A DNA stretch of 64,000 nt from Plotosus lineatus (GCA_024760905.1 CM045731.1:16255001-16319000); one strand, 5' to 3'. Counted from the first letter of the stretch, positions 46,180 to 57,807 are shown. Notes: generated by a model from the letters alone, not told the origin. Program-made: numbers and translations.

Positions 46180-47490
46180 AACCTTTTCCTCAAGGTTCTC
46201 TTTTAGGCCCACTGTTTTTCTTTTCTTTATAAATGATGCAGCTCGATAATATTATTTATAATCATGATATTCGCATACACTGTTAATCTGATAGCACAGG
46301 TATATGTTTCTGCAAAGGCAGATAAAAGACAGAAGCTTAATAAAGTCCATGAATTTATTACTTTTATTTCATTTCCACCAGACAGAAGTTCTTGTGCTTG
46401 AACCACATGCAGCTAGAAGTAAGCTTCCTGGTCCCATAGTTATTTGGTGCAGCAGTAAAAAGTAATTTGGAGTGGGTTCTGGCCTCAGTCTTTCATTTGA
46501 CACTCATATAGATGAGATGACATAGACAGTCTTGTCTTCTTCATCTCAGAAATATCGCTAAGATAAGAGGTCTGATGTTACATTATGATGCAGAAACACT
46601 AGAAAATATTTTTGCAACCTTTAGGTCACTGAGGATCCAAGTATAAACTGTTTTTTTTTTCTCTGAAGTATTATTTATTCTTCTTCTTCCATCCAACAGT
46701 ACTCTTCATCCTTCCTCTTCATCATTATTTAAAAAGAATAAAGAAAAACTTCATTAACATTGTTTTTTAATCTGTAACAGAAAAGATTTTAAGTGCACCA
46801 ATGTGCCTGAAATAAAAAAATACATCCTTATTTAAACTCATTCAACTTATTTATGTCTTAATATCTCCGTCTCTCTCCACCTTTCTCTTCGTTCCTGTTA
46901 GAAATTTTTCTGTGTTGTTTCTTGAGGGGTTGTTTACTGCACTTCATATGGTTTGCATGTGCGAAAAACTGGCTACACCATAGTGTGACAATGAGAGGGC
47001 CACTGCCAACTAGTGGAGTGGAGGTGTAATTACAGTTAATTCTCATACACTATTCCAGAAAAGCATGTTCCCCAAGGTCATACTCGCTCCCCCTAGCATC
47101 ACACTGTGCCCCCCCCCCCCCATCCAGCTTACCACTCCACTATTTGAGAAGCGCTGTGTTAGGCAGATATGAGAACCATGGCGCTACTGCACCGACTCGT
47201 GTACTTTGTATTACTCTTTCAGCTTTCATGCTGGAAATGGCAACTTGAAAATATATTTATAATGTATTACAGCCTGGATGCATAAACCAGCTCCAAGCTC
47301 CAGCATGTCCTGAACGTAGTAGTATACGAGTCCTAACTAGAATCAGGTGAAATCACAGCACACCCATCTTATCACCACTGCATTGGCTATTAAATTATAA
47401 AATACTGATAATAAAATACTACCGCTGGCTTATAAAACACTAAATGGTCTCAGGTCACCGTATAAACTTCTGGTCTTTTATTATCTGACA
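46180..47490 (+). mobile_element. L2-like LINE fragment interrupted by a hAT-C MITE
   Basis: Left part (46180-46640): translations in shifting frames give GSLLGPLFF, later GLSFDTHID, landmarks of the L2-type reverse-transcriptase region. Right part (47270-47490): text resembling INQLQ...ARVL and HWLPVKYRIDYKILLLTYKA in decayed form (CACTGCATTGGCTATTAAAT, AAAACACTAAATGGTCTCAG). The two parts are in the correct order and are separated by the insertion at about 46730-47156. Many stops, so inactive. Confidence 0.65.
46730..47156 (-). mobile_element. hAT-C MITE copy 3, reversed, nested in the L2-like LINE
   Basis: Reverse-complement matches to 38559-39124: AACTAGTGGAGTGGAGGTGT, CTTGAGGGGTTGTTTACTGC, TAACAGAAAAGATTTTAAGT. 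The right end TATTTGAGAAGCGCTG gives the terminal sequence. The other end is unclear. Confidence 0.75.
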
Positions 47491-47643
47491 TTCTGACCTT
47501 AATAAAAATAGATGTTGGTGGTTTTTGGTACCTTCTGATGTTTGGATATGGTCACAGCCCCATCCTAATATAGTCTCATTCAGGTTTGTTGACCATGGAG
47601 TGTCTGGACACTTTGTGTAGTCAGGTTGCCCGGATGTTTTTGG

Positions 47644-47691
47644 TACCTTCTGGCTCTACCTGTAATAAGTAAAACCAAGAGCCAGAAGGTA
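47644..47691. repeat. 14-bp perfect inverted repeat (hairpin)
   Basis: TACCTTCTGGCTCT at 47644-47657 and its reverse complement at 47678-47691, with a 20-nt loop. A related TTTTTGGTACCTTCTG also occurs near 47524. Confidence 0.85.
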
Positions 47692-47814
47692 ACACAGATA
47701 TGAGGGCACCCTGGGACTTAACCCTGCAATAAGTCCTGCCTGAGTCTCTGGTTGCACACAGCATCCAATATCTTTAATCATTAAGTGACAAAGAGCAAAC
47801 CTTATAATCTCTCT

Positions 47815-47821
47815 ATCTCTC

Positions 47822-47868
<47 letters not shown>
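47815..47868. repeat. (CT)n microsatellite
   Basis: CT run with a few C/T interruptions. Confidence 0.9.
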
Positions 47869-48412
47869 GTACATTTTACTCATGAGGTAGCAGTGATTCT
47901 GACCCCCTGGACCTGCACGATCCATCCTGATGCCCTAGTTTTGTTTGTTTGGGGTTCACACCAACTCTGATAAAACTGATTCCAGTGATAATTATTTGTT
48001 TAGCTGATGTGTTCCAGTTCAAGCAGCCAGAGGGACCCAGCCGTGATGAGGTGATAATGAGTGAGTTTTCTTGTAAGAGAAGTGAAGATAGCGGCACATA
48101 TTCAGACTTATCTTGTGCCTCAGGCTTGGTCTCCATCTACATGGGTATTTTTTAAAATTGGGGTTTCCTCCTTCGTTCCACACAATCAATCCCTGTTTAA
48201 AAAAAAAATCTCAGTTTACATAAAAACATAAAAGCACTTTGCTGCCTCAGGGTATGTGTCTATATGCATTTTTTTTCAGTTGTTCCCAATGAAGTGAGAA
48301 CGTATTCTGCCACGCAGAGCTGCCTGAAAAAGAAACTCTACACACAGTGTCATCTTTAAAAAATTTGAACTTTTCAGAAAACCACTGGTGTCATAACTAC
48401 CACATCTTTTCA

Positions 48413-48632
48413 GGCAAGCAATCACGCAGTGGCTCCATTCCAGACAACCAATCATATAGCAGCTCCTTTATATGCAACCAATCATAGGGTGGCTCCATTT
48501 TAGGCAACCAATCGTAGAGTGGCTCCATTTTAGGCAACCAATCATAGAGTGGCTCCATTTTAGGCAACTAAATAGGGGATTCATTTACCAGTAATTGATC
48601 ATGAAGTGGCTTCATATCAGCCAACCAAAACC
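48413..48632. repeat. 30-bp minisatellite carrying a CCAAT box per unit
   Basis: The unit is AACCAATCATAGAGTGGCTC plus CATTTTAGGC. About five units are in exact 30-bp register from about 48415 to 48570, then decayed ones to about 48632. Four or more units keep CCAATCA/CCAATCG. Confidence 0.88.
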
Positions 48633-48639
48633 ATGGGAA

Positions 48640-49290
48640 GAATGTACAAACTTCACACTGAAGAGAGGAGCCTGAATTGAGTCAAAGGTGGTCCTCGTGG
48701 GCAGAAATGACTGCTGATGGCAGTACAGCTGTGAACATGTGATCGGAATGATCTGATGTGCTGTCTAGGCTACAAAGCAGTCACAAACCCTTCCGCAGAA
48801 CCCGAAGCTTCGAGAGGAAGTACTGATCACAGTCGACTGAGGTGAGAAACGCAATCTCTAGCTTAATTGAAATGCCAAAAAATGAGCTGTTTTACATATG
48901 CAAGAATGACAGGTACAATTCTCATCGAGGGCTCCGGTCTCACCTGTGAGGCTCTGGGTTTAACACAAAGTGACTTTGGATGAGCTAAGGCATATTTTAA
49001 TCCCAGTGCTTGGGCCCTGAGCTGGGAGATTTGATTCAACAGTTGAAAGAATTATTTTACAATGCTGATATAAAAGAAAATGTCAGTGCCAGAGTGTTAA
49101 TAGAGAGAGCTGGGACTTTTCACTTTGGCCCAGTTTGATTTTTGGCGTATTATACTGCCTGGAAATGGCAGCAGTAGTACGGGCTGAAAAGTATTTGGTC
49201 TGACTACTGAGCACATTTATCCAGTTCTATTAAAATGATGTAAGGCTGTAAAACAGAGTAAAGGAAAGACCGACTCAGACGTATAGCTAC
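48640..49290. other. No recognised gene
   Basis: Unique-looking sequence. 49020-49170 lacks repeat text and contains a T/A-rich core. Confidence 0.45.
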
Positions 49291-49301
49291 TTTCAGTTGA
49301 G

Positions 49302-49302
<1 letters not shown>

Positions 49303-49358
<56 letters not shown>

Positions 49359-49378
49359 GGGTGGGTGTGGGGTGGGAT

Positions 49379-49418
<40 letters not shown>

Positions 49419-49419
49419 A
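49303..49419. repeat. (GT)n-G-rich-(GT)n-(GA)n compound microsatellite
   Basis: Two GT runs split by GGGGGGTGGGTGTGGGGTGGG, followed by GA repeats. Confidence 0.92.
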
Positions 49420-49604
49420 TCATGATAACGGTAGAGAGCTGAAAACACACTCAGGTGAATAGCAAAAACATGTTATATTTAGTTATTGGACCGAAGAAAA
49501 TGAGTGCTTTTAGAGTATGGGAAAAAAACATGACAACCATCATGGAGCAAAAAATTGGTACTGAACGTCTATCCACCCCCACCCCCCCAAAAAGGGGGGA
49601 AATA

Positions 49605-49621
49605 TACATACATACATACAC

Positions 49622-49653
<32 letters not shown>

Positions 49654-49665
49654 GTATATATGTAT

Positions 49666-49710
<45 letters not shown>

Positions 49711-49775
49711 TAATATACACACATATATATATATAATATATGTATATATATATGTATATATATGTATATATGTAT

Positions 49776-49811
<36 letters not shown>

Positions 49812-49838
49812 AAAATGTATATATATATATATATATAA
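49605..49838. repeat. (TA)n/(TATG)n compound tract
   Basis: About 230 bp of TA with ATGTATA and ACATATA variants. Overlapping frames on both strands here are translations of the repeat. Confidence 0.93.
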
Positions 49839-49849
49839 TCTTAAGGGAG

Positions 49850-50085
49850 GCACGATGGCGCAGTGTTTGGATTCTGGGGTTCGATATATGCTATTGTGGG
49901 TTTCCTCCAGGAACTCTGGTTTCCTCCCAAAATCCAAAGACACGCACAGAAGGTTAATTGGCTGTTCCAAATCCTAGGTGTGAGTGTGAATGTTTGTGTG
50001 AGTTGGCCCTGCAATAGTCTGGTGAGCTGTTCAGGGTGAGAGAGTCGGCTGAAATGGGCATCAGCCTCCATCCAGGCACCTGGAG
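49850..50085 (+). mobile_element. SINE-2 copy
   Basis: Head GGCACGATGGCGCAGTGTTT, body GTGGGTTTCCTCCAGGAACT and TGGTTTCCTCCCAAAATCC, tail GTCTGGTGAGCTGTTCAGGG. The copy ends at GCATCAGCCTCC, before the final AATTAGGATTAAG part. Confidence 0.8.
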
Positions 50086-50329
50086 GTTTACTTACATACT
50101 GTGTTAATATAGAATTTTTAAAATAAATAAATAACTTTCCTCTGTGGTGGCAATATGCACATTCCCAGACTGCATCATTTAATTAAAGTGCATAGTATCA
50201 ACTTGTCTGCCTCAATGCAAGAAGATCCTGGGTTCAAGTCCCGGACTTAGTAAAGGTGTTTCTCTGGTTGCATTTTTGAGTTTGCATGTTTTGTGGCGCT
50301 TGCATGGCTTTCTGAGGGGATTCCATTAT

Positions 50330-50788
50330 CAATCGAAGTGAAGCAGGAGATAATTAAAAAATACGAAAGGAGTATGGCTGAAACTCCTCTACAATCGGGA
50401 AGATATTGAAGCAGAAGGAGACCTTAAAAGCGGAGCTACAGTGACTGAGGCGATTATTTCGGAAAAAGCAACCGCCATATTTAAGGACCTCGTGAAGGAG
50501 GGTGGGAGTGCGGGTGAGGGTTCTTCAGACCAGCAACCCCCGGACTTTAAAGCGTCACATGGGTGGTTTGAGAAATTTAAAGAAAGGTAAATAATTTTCT
50601 TTTACTTTTAACACATATTTCATACAAAATTGGTGTACTTTTATAATTTTTAAAGGGTTTACGGGGTAGTCTTGGGAGCCTTGAATGAATCATGTGTTTT
50701 ACATGTAAAATGCACCTCTACTTATGAAAACTCCAGGTTACGAAAAAGGCACTGGAACGAATTAATTTCGTAAGTAGAGGGCCGACTG
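50330..50788 (+). mobile_element. Tigger-type transposase relic
   Basis: Plus-strand frames give VKQEIIKKYERSM and then, after a frame change, EAIISEKATAIFKDLVKE and FKASHGWFEKFKER. This is the second helix-turn-helix (CENP-B/Tc5-type) region of Tigger transposases. It ends in a stop. The right end GTAAGTAGAGGGCCGACTG is followed by TA, resembling Tigger termini. The catalytic DDE domain is missing. Confidence 0.8.
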
Positions 50789-50834
50789 TACATTGTTCAC
50801 ATGAGCAGTGGATATGAGTTTAAATTGTTGTGTG

Positions 50835-51035
50835 TGTGTTGTCCCAGGGTCAGTTTGGAATAGCCAATTAGTCTTTGGAGTATGGGAAAAACCAGAGTAC
50901 CCAGGGAAAACCCACAAAGCACAGGGAACGCATGCATACTCCACACAGAAATGCCTTCGCCAAGCCTGGGACTTGAACCCAGGACCTTCTCGCTGTGAGG
51001 AGGAAGTGCTAACCTCTACACCACTGTGTTGTCTG
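50835..51035 (-). mobile_element. SINE-2 fragment
   Basis: TTTGGAGTATGGGAAAAACC on the left; the head at right gives GTGGTGTAGAGGTTAGCAC on the minus strand and a B-box-like GGGTTCAAGTCC. Confidence 0.75.
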
Positions 51036-51039
51036 GTTT

Positions 51040-51969
51040 GAAAAGGTAAGAGGTTGAAAGTACAGCTATTTCTGAAAAACTTTATGTACTTGAAAACAAT
51101 TGTACTGAAGTAAAGTACTGTACTTTGTTTCTGGTAACAGATATTGTATATGGTGGTGGATTATTGATAGTTGCTCAGCAGGTTCTCCATGGGTCAAAGT
51201 TAACATGTGTTCCTGGCCCAAGGCTGCAAAGGTCTACGGCTGGCTCTTGAATGGACTCAAGAAGGGAGTGCATGTCGATGATGGGCCCGATTTAGTTTTT
51301 CTACCCATAATTCCTAAAGACCTGTGACAGTTGGTGGTTTGTAAAGTTTTTTGAAGGTGCAACGGGATCAACCTTCTGTTTACCTTTGCCAGGAGGTGAA
51401 GACATGGCCATTGGTAGATTCAGCTCACAGTCATCACATCCGAGCTGCAGCAGAACTGCTTAGTGGCACCAAATCATTAATTTCCAGTAATCCGCTTTAA
51501 ACTGAAATACACCATGTTCATAAAGGGTTTCAATAATAACAGACCTATTGTGTTTGGTTGTACAGTATGTAATTTACATGTGTCTGAACACCGGTGGTTG
51601 AGATTGTCAAGGAGTTTTTTAAACAGTACCTTTAACCTGTCATTTAGGTGCCATTTAACACCACAGGATTCAAGTTCAGCAGTAAAGCGTATCATTTTAC
51701 ACGGAAAACATTCCAATTGACTTTGGGTTTGAATACAGTAACAGTGTGATTACTTCTGTACCATCAGATGTGTTATAAATGCCTCATTATCAAAATACGA
51801 GTGTTGACAGAAATCAGAGTGAGATGGTGGAAGTAGTTTGAGATGTGGATTTCACAGCAGGGTGTTTATTCTGTTAGTGTAACAGTAACTTGAAAAATAG
51901 TTTTCAGCAAACTGCAGTTTGCTGTGTGTCCACCAGGTGAAGGCACAGCTATGATGCAGCAATCCATTT

Positions 51970-51970
<1 letters not shown>
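51040..51970. other. No recognised gene
   Basis: Unique-looking sequence. Short frames at 51477-51720 on both strands have no similarity I recognise. Confidence 0.45.

Positions 51971-51972
<2 letters not shown>

Positions 51973-52037
<65 letters not shown>
51973..52037. repeat. (GT)n microsatellite
   Basis: About 32 GT units. Confidence 0.93.
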
Positions 52038-52040
<3 letters not shown>

Positions 52041-52214
52041 GTGACTGAGTCTGTGCTAGCTAACAAAAGCTGTTATCTATGGAAAAATGAAAAAGATGGC
52101 TTGCTCCCTCTGAGTCGGGGATGAATCGTTCCTCAAGGATGGATGATAGGATAGAGCAGGTGATGGATAGATGAATCAACGCCACTAGGTGCTGCACCGG
52201 TCCATTGTGGTAAA

Positions 52215-52660
52215 AAGCTTTTCATTTACCAGTTCATCTATGTACCAGCCCTCACTTACGAGTATGAGATTTGGGTAATAACCAAAAGGATGAGATTGCA
52301 GACACAAGCTGGTGTTTGGGTTCAGCCTTAAAGAATGTATGAGGAGCTCAGACATCTGGATGAAGCTCAAGGTAGAGCTGCTCTTCTTCCATATTGAAAA
52401 AAAGTCAGATGAGGTGGTTCGGGAATCTGATTAGGATGCCTCCTGGTTGGCTCCCTTTAGAGATGTTCTGGGCACATGCAAGCGGAAAAAGGCCCAGGGG
52501 CAGACTTGCAGAAGGGATTATATATGCTGTCTGTCTTCGGAATGCCTTGGAGTGCACCAGGAGAAGTCAGAGATTGTCGCTGGGGAGAGACATGCCTCTG
52601 TTTCCCACCTAGATCTGTTGCCTCCATGACCCAACTGTAATCAGATAACTGAATAAATGA
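52215..52660 (+). mobile_element. LINE-C fragment
   Basis: Frameshifted relatives of 39985-40330: CTCACTTACGAGTATGAGAT, ATGAGATTGCAGACACAAGC, and a frame with MRWFGNLIRMPPGWLPLEMF then KRPRGRLAEG. The C-terminal RT region of a non-LTR element, inactive. Confidence 0.75.
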
Positions 52661-52664
52661 AAAT

Positions 52665-53370
52665 TAATTTTAGTCAGCTTGAAACGTAAAGAGTTCTACT
52701 GCGCACAACAAGGTCGCCTCTGTATTCAGCAGTATGTGAAGGACTGTAAGTGTTGTTACTTGTGGTATTTGGGAAATTATGTCAAATTAAAATCACCACC
52801 AAAAGTCATTTCACACAATTTCTGCTTGAGTTGCACATTTTGATATAGAACATGCAGCGTCTCTCAGTGGTTCTGGCTACACTGATGTCCGTGGTGAAAC
52901 TATAATAATAATAATCATCATAATAATAAGTCTACAGAATAACAATATGTTTGCCTGCAGCTAAACATAATCAAAATGAAAGGGTTGGTCTTTATGATGC
53001 GTGAAGGAGGACAGCTTGGGTTACATCCAAAATCTTTAAACAGGAGGCAAAATGAATAAACAGGAACATTCCGGGGTGTAATATATACATCCATGTCCAA
53101 ATAGGGTGTGATCTCTCGTAATATGCTGAGACTGGCCTGCGACTGTAGGTAGTGACACCAGAGTCTGAGTGTACGACATACAACTTTAATAATTGAGTTG
53201 TCACCGTTGGTCTGTTCGAGTGGTAGAGTCAATGATTTATAGCTGTCACCCCAGACAGCATCAAGTGCTGAGCACTTAATTTTAATGACTTGGCTGAGGT
53301 TTGCGCTCTCTCAGATCGTGTTTGTCTCATCACTTCTTGGAATTTTTTTTAAATATTCAAATTGTTATTG
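52665..53370. other. No recognised gene; short (AAT)n near 52903-52928
   Basis: Unique-looking sequence. A minus-strand frame at 52918-53232 shows no domain I know. Confidence 0.45.
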
Positions 53371-53373
53371 GAC

Positions 53374-53716
53374 AGTGGTGGTCTAGTGGTATAAGGCGCC
53401 GGATTGCTGATCCAAAGGTTGGGGGTTCGAGTCCCACTCTCCACAAGGTTGTCACTGTCCTCCCAGTGCAGCTAACTGGGTTATCAAAGGCCGGCCATGT
53501 CTCTCACTGTCTATGGTGTGAGGCATGTAAAAGAACCATTGCTGACTTTCGACAAGAGTAGGCTGCAAAGCCGTCAGCGTGTTTCCACCCTGCGATGGCC
53601 TGGCGAGCTGTCCAGGGTGTACTCTGCCCTCGCCCTGAGTTGGCTGGGATGGGCACCAGCCTCCCCGTGACCCTAATTAGGATGAAGCGGTTACAGAAAA
53701 TGAACTGAACTGAACA
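53374..53716 (+). mobile_element. SINE-1 copy, full length, tail A
   Basis: Head GGACAGTGGTGGTCTAGTGG, B-box GGTTCGAGTCC, complete body, tail CCCTAATTAGGATGAAGCGG, terminal (GAACT)n-like end. The best preserved tail A copy. Confidence 0.92.
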
Positions 53717-53789
53717 AATTGTTATTTGTACACATGAAAGTACATTCAGCACAGTTTTTATTCATCATTATTTGCACAAATAAAACATA

Positions 53790-54140
53790 GTGGTGGAGAA
53801 GAGGCAGTGATGAGCTTTGTTGGTAGCCCAACATCGACCCCATTTTGAACCTCTTGATGTTGAAGAAGACGGATCGAAAACTATTTGAAGTTCTGAGGAG
53901 AAAGGTTTCGAGAGATCTCGTTGAGTGTTGATGTCAGGTGGCGGCATGTTCCCTTGAATGGTCCTCCGATTTTTTTCTGTGGTGCTACCTTAAGTCACAA
54001 ATGTAGACTTATCCACTCCAAACTCTTGAAGCCCTCAAGGTTGCAGTTCGGCAGAAGATCACAGTTGTTCCACCTGACATGACCTGTCTAGCGATGGAAG
54101 CCTTTAGAAATCACCTCCAAGACTGTATCGACGATGTTGA
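53790..54140 (+). mobile_element. Mariner-like transposase relic
   Basis: GGTGGCGGCATGTTCCCTTG, TTTTTTTCTGTGGTGCTACC and a frame reading ALKVAVRQKITVVPPDMTCL then AFRNHLQDCIDDV. This is the end of a DDE transposase with the same C-terminal text as the reversed relic at 12115. Frameshifted, no termini found. Confidence 0.6.
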
Positions 54141-54144
54141 CCAC

Positions 54145-54735
54145 CATGTGTAGGCTCATCTGTAAATCATCATGAATAATTGTATTGCACCGAATGAAGC
54201 TTACTGTGAGTATTTTCAACCTCTTTTCATTCACCTTTGAAATTTGAGAGATTTTATTGGTTCACGCTGTACATACACAGCAAAGAAAAAAAAAAATAAA
54301 TAAATAAAAAGAAAGAAGGAAAGTTGTGCACTCTAATAAGTGACCCGCTCCAGCATGAGGATTAAGTGGGAAGTATGAGATACAGAGATGATAAATGATT
54401 TCTGTATGAAAATGGACTGCGTTACATCACTTTGTATGTCACCAATCAGGAAAGGCTACGTTAGAGAAAATAATAATTACAGTTGCAGAACCAGGTTCTG
54501 AATGTCCACATCTGAACCTCCTGAACATCCAAACACTAAATTAATCTTGCTCTCCACCAATCAGCAGCACTGTACTCGCGTCTTCCTAGCAACAGATGAC
54601 TTCGAGTCATGTCTGTTGTGAGTCTTTTGATTGGTTAAGTGTTATATGATTGGGGGAATCATTCCGGGACTCTGTCAGTAGGAAGAGGGTTCTGGTAGTG
54701 ACTATTGATAATAAGGAAACACCCTGAGCCACAAA
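54145..54735. other. No recognised feature
   Basis: Unique-looking sequence with an A-rich stretch near 54283-54318. Confidence 0.45.
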
Positions 54736-54736
54736 G

Positions 54737-55020
54737 GGGGCCGGTGGCATAGTGGTTAGGGTGCTGGGCTCATGAACGGGGGAGGCTGTGTGTTCAAATC
54801 CCAGTTAGACCCCCACTGTGCTAAGACCCCTGGGCAAGGTCTTAACCACAAGTGTGCTTCTGTTCACCCAGCAGTATAGATGGGTACCAGTAAAATATAT
54901 TGGGAAGGTAACCTGCGATGGACTAGCGTCCCATCCAGGAGAAGTTGAACTCCTGGTCACTTCACGCTACAGAAACCAGGACTAAGCTGTGGCCTGATGA
55001 GCCACTAGGCCTAAAGGGTG
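54737..55020 (+). mobile_element. SINE-3 copy
   Basis: Head GGGGGCCGGTGGCATAGTGG with a B-box-like GTGTTCAAATCCC. The body GGGTACCAGTAAAATATATT and GCGATGGACTAGCGTCCCAT matches 418-692 in reverse. Confidence 0.8.
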
Positions 55021-55574
55021 TAGAAAGCCCAACTGACTTTCCTGAGCCACAAAAGCTGTTTAAAATCTGTACAATAAGTGAAGATTTCTTTTGTTTCACA
55101 ACAACGTGGACATGGAACCCTTTCTTACACAGATATTTTATCATGGAGAGACCGTGTTTATGGATACTTGAACATGGTCATGTGGAAGATTATAGTCTGA
55201 ATGTATTTTGGTGATATTGTACTTTCATCCAGCTGTATGAAACTTTCGACTCAAGACAATACCTTGCGACTTAATCCGTATTATGCAGTCGCGGGTGACA
55301 TATTTTATTGGAGCTCTTTTAGTCCTGATTACAGCAGATAACTACTATTGTTGCTTCAGTTGGTCAGGTCAAGGCTCAGCAACATTAATGTGATAATAAA
55401 TTGTAGTTCATCTTATTAAAAGTCCTGCGGATGTGCTGGAGAAGACTTTATGGAGTGGTTCAGTTTTATCCATCAATTCAAGAAAAAACCCAACGCTCAA
55501 TGTATATAAATGCTATGATGTTACTTAAGTTTATAATAAATACATAAATGAATAAATTAATGCACTGTGATATC

Positions 55575-55690
55575 ATAGCAAGCTGTCCAGGGTGTACCCC
55601 GCCCAGTGCCAGAGTCAGCTGTGATAGGCACCAGGCTCCTTGTGACCCTAATTAGGATTAAGCTGTTCATAAAATGAGTAAAAGAATCAA
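55575..55690 (+). mobile_element. SINE tail fragment (L2-like)
   Basis: AAGCTGTCCAGGGTGTACCC through CCTAATTAGGATTAAGCTGT. Only the 3' end is present. Confidence 0.75.
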
Positions 55691-55920
55691 TTAATAAAAA
55701 GAGTTTATGTAGTATAATTAAAGATAAAGGGGTCCATGAAATATTACAGCATTTAACTTTTTTTTAGACAGGTGGTATATATATATATATATTAGTTTGT
55801 ATGTAATATAGTGAAAATATGCAAAGGTTTTGTAAATCAGCATATTGTGTCTCACGTGATCTTACAAACAACCTGAAAGATGAAACATCTTTCTCTCTAC
55901 ACAGCTGCCGCCACACCCCC

Positions 55921-55929
55921 TCCTCTCTC

Positions 55930-55995
<66 letters not shown>

Positions 55996-55996
55996 C
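55921..55996. repeat. (CT)n(CA)n microsatellite
   Basis: CT run of about 60 bp ending in CA repeats. Confidence 0.92.
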
Positions 55997-56191
55997 CACA
56001 TAGAGTTCTCTCAATCTTTCAGTGCTTTTTTAACCTACGTACTTTCTTACTCTTCTGTGATTACAATCGCTCCCTCTAAACTGCTATAACTTAATGCACA
56101 CCCTTTCAGTAAAACTTCTATCCCTCCATTTCCTCTCTCACTTTCCCTAACTTGTCATAGTTGAATAAAATGGAAAGGTAGAATTTTATGG

Positions 56192-56257
56192 AACGAGAGA
56201 GAGAGAGAGAGAGGGAGAGAGGGAGAAAGAGAGAAAGAGAGAGAGAGAGAGTATGTG

Positions 56258-56309
<52 letters not shown>

Positions 56310-56343
56310 CATGTGTGTGTGTGTGTGTGTGCACGTGTGTGTG

Positions 56344-56388
<45 letters not shown>

Positions 56389-56607
56389 GTGTGTGTGTGT
56401 GTGCACATGTGTGGGTATGCGTGTGTGTGTGTACATATGTGTGCGTGGGGATGTGCGTATGTGTGTGTGTGCTTGTGTGGTATGTGTGTGTGTGTGTGTG
56501 TGGGGGGATGTGTGTGTGTGTGTGTGTGTGTGTGTATACATATGTGTGCGTGTGGCTGTGCGTATGTGTGTGTGTGTGCTTGTGTGGGGATGTGTGTGTG
56601 TGAGGGG

Positions 56608-56650
<43 letters not shown>

Positions 56651-56729
56651 CATATGTGTGGGTGTGGCTGTGCGTGTGTGTGTGTGTGTGTGTGTATACA
56701 TATGTGTGCGTGTGGCTGTGCTTGTGTGG

Positions 56730-56784
<55 letters not shown>

Positions 56785-56794
56785 CGTGTATGCG

Positions 56795-56832
<38 letters not shown>
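56192..56832. repeat. (GA)n followed by about 570 bp of GT-rich compound repeat
   Basis: GA repeats 56192-56250, then GT with GCGTGTGGCTGTGCGTATG and TATACATATGTGTGCGTGTG blocks that recur about every 150 bp (56534, 56646, 56694). All long frames on both strands here are translations of the repeat. Confidence 0.93.
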
Positions 56833-56834
<2 letters not shown>

Positions 56835-56839
56835 ATGCT

Positions 56840-57425
56840 ATAATAGATATTCAACCTTCCTGTCGAAAAAGACAACCCTTGTACGGTAGTTTAAAAGGTC
56901 CAGTTGACACAAACTGTTAAAAAAAGTGCTATTTTAACCAGCAGTGGCCTGTAACTTGTTTTCGACACCTTGTGACAAGTCCCATTAATAATCCAGTATA
57001 TAAACTCTCTTCCTATGTGTGAGGATCTGCATACTTTCGGCATGTGCTTATTTCTTGCTGAACCTGATATTTCTCAGCCTGGACTCCGAAGCTGTACATC
57101 TTCATATCGATCCTCATTAAAACAGAAAGCTTGTGCTAATGGACCAGCCAGCAATTTTACTCTGTTGTGAGGTTTTCCCCTTTGTGAAGCTCCATTTAGC
57201 TTTTGATAGGTTTTAGTTAGTATGCTGCTTCTATTTTAAGCTTCACCATAAGTCAGTTTGTTTTGTCATCCAATCCATTTATAACCTGTACACCCCAGCA
57301 CATAATGTATTTCTGAGGTTCTCAAGGGCTTAATTATCTATATAGAACTTAATAAAAATTACCTTCTAAAGCAGCATGCTTTTATTCTCATTCTTTATTT
57401 TAAAGCTGACAGGAAACCATGTTTA
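56840..57425. other. No recognised gene
   Basis: Unique-looking AT-rich sequence. Confidence 0.45.
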
Positions 57426-57426
57426 G

Positions 57427-57462
<36 letters not shown>

Positions 57463-57498
57463 AATACCAATACTAACAACAACAATATTAATAACAGC

Positions 57499-57529
<31 letters not shown>

Positions 57530-57551
57530 TTAAACAAAATTTGCATTTCCT

Positions 57552-57588
<37 letters not shown>

Positions 57589-57595
57589 GTTGATT
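57427..57595. repeat. (CAT)n, (ATT)n and (GATA)n microsatellites
   Basis: CAT run 57427-57462, ATT run about 57499-57530, GATA run 57553-57588. Confidence 0.92.
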
Positions 57596-57776
57596 TCGGG
57601 ATCCTAGGGGCTGGAGCCGATCGCAGGGATGACCGCGTGCGACGTGGTTGTCGCACCTGAGGGCTGCCCTGCCGGGGGGTATGGGTCCTGGGCAGGCCTG
57701 GTCAATCGCCAGGAGACGGCCGGATGAGTGGAGGCTGCTGGTGGATGCAGCGAAGTCCCGTCCTGGTGCATGCCCT
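57596..57776 (+). repeat. GC-rich dispersed block, copy 1
   Basis: CTAGGGGCTGGAGCCGATCG through GAGGGCTGCCCTGCCGGGG to GACGGCCGGATGAGTGGAGG. The same text, inverted, is at 61851-61987. It is flanked by (GATA)n on both sides and by (CTAC)n at 57778-57803. Unidentified repeat, unusually CpG-rich. Confidence 0.7.
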
Positions 57777-57777
57777 C

Positions 57778-57807
57778 ATACCTACCTACCTACCTACCTA
57801 CCTAGAC

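Noticed and set aside
56186..56889. Open frames over 200 codons on both strands (Cys-Val and Thr-His repeats); also 2994-3422
   Set aside because: Pure translation of GT/CA microsatellites.
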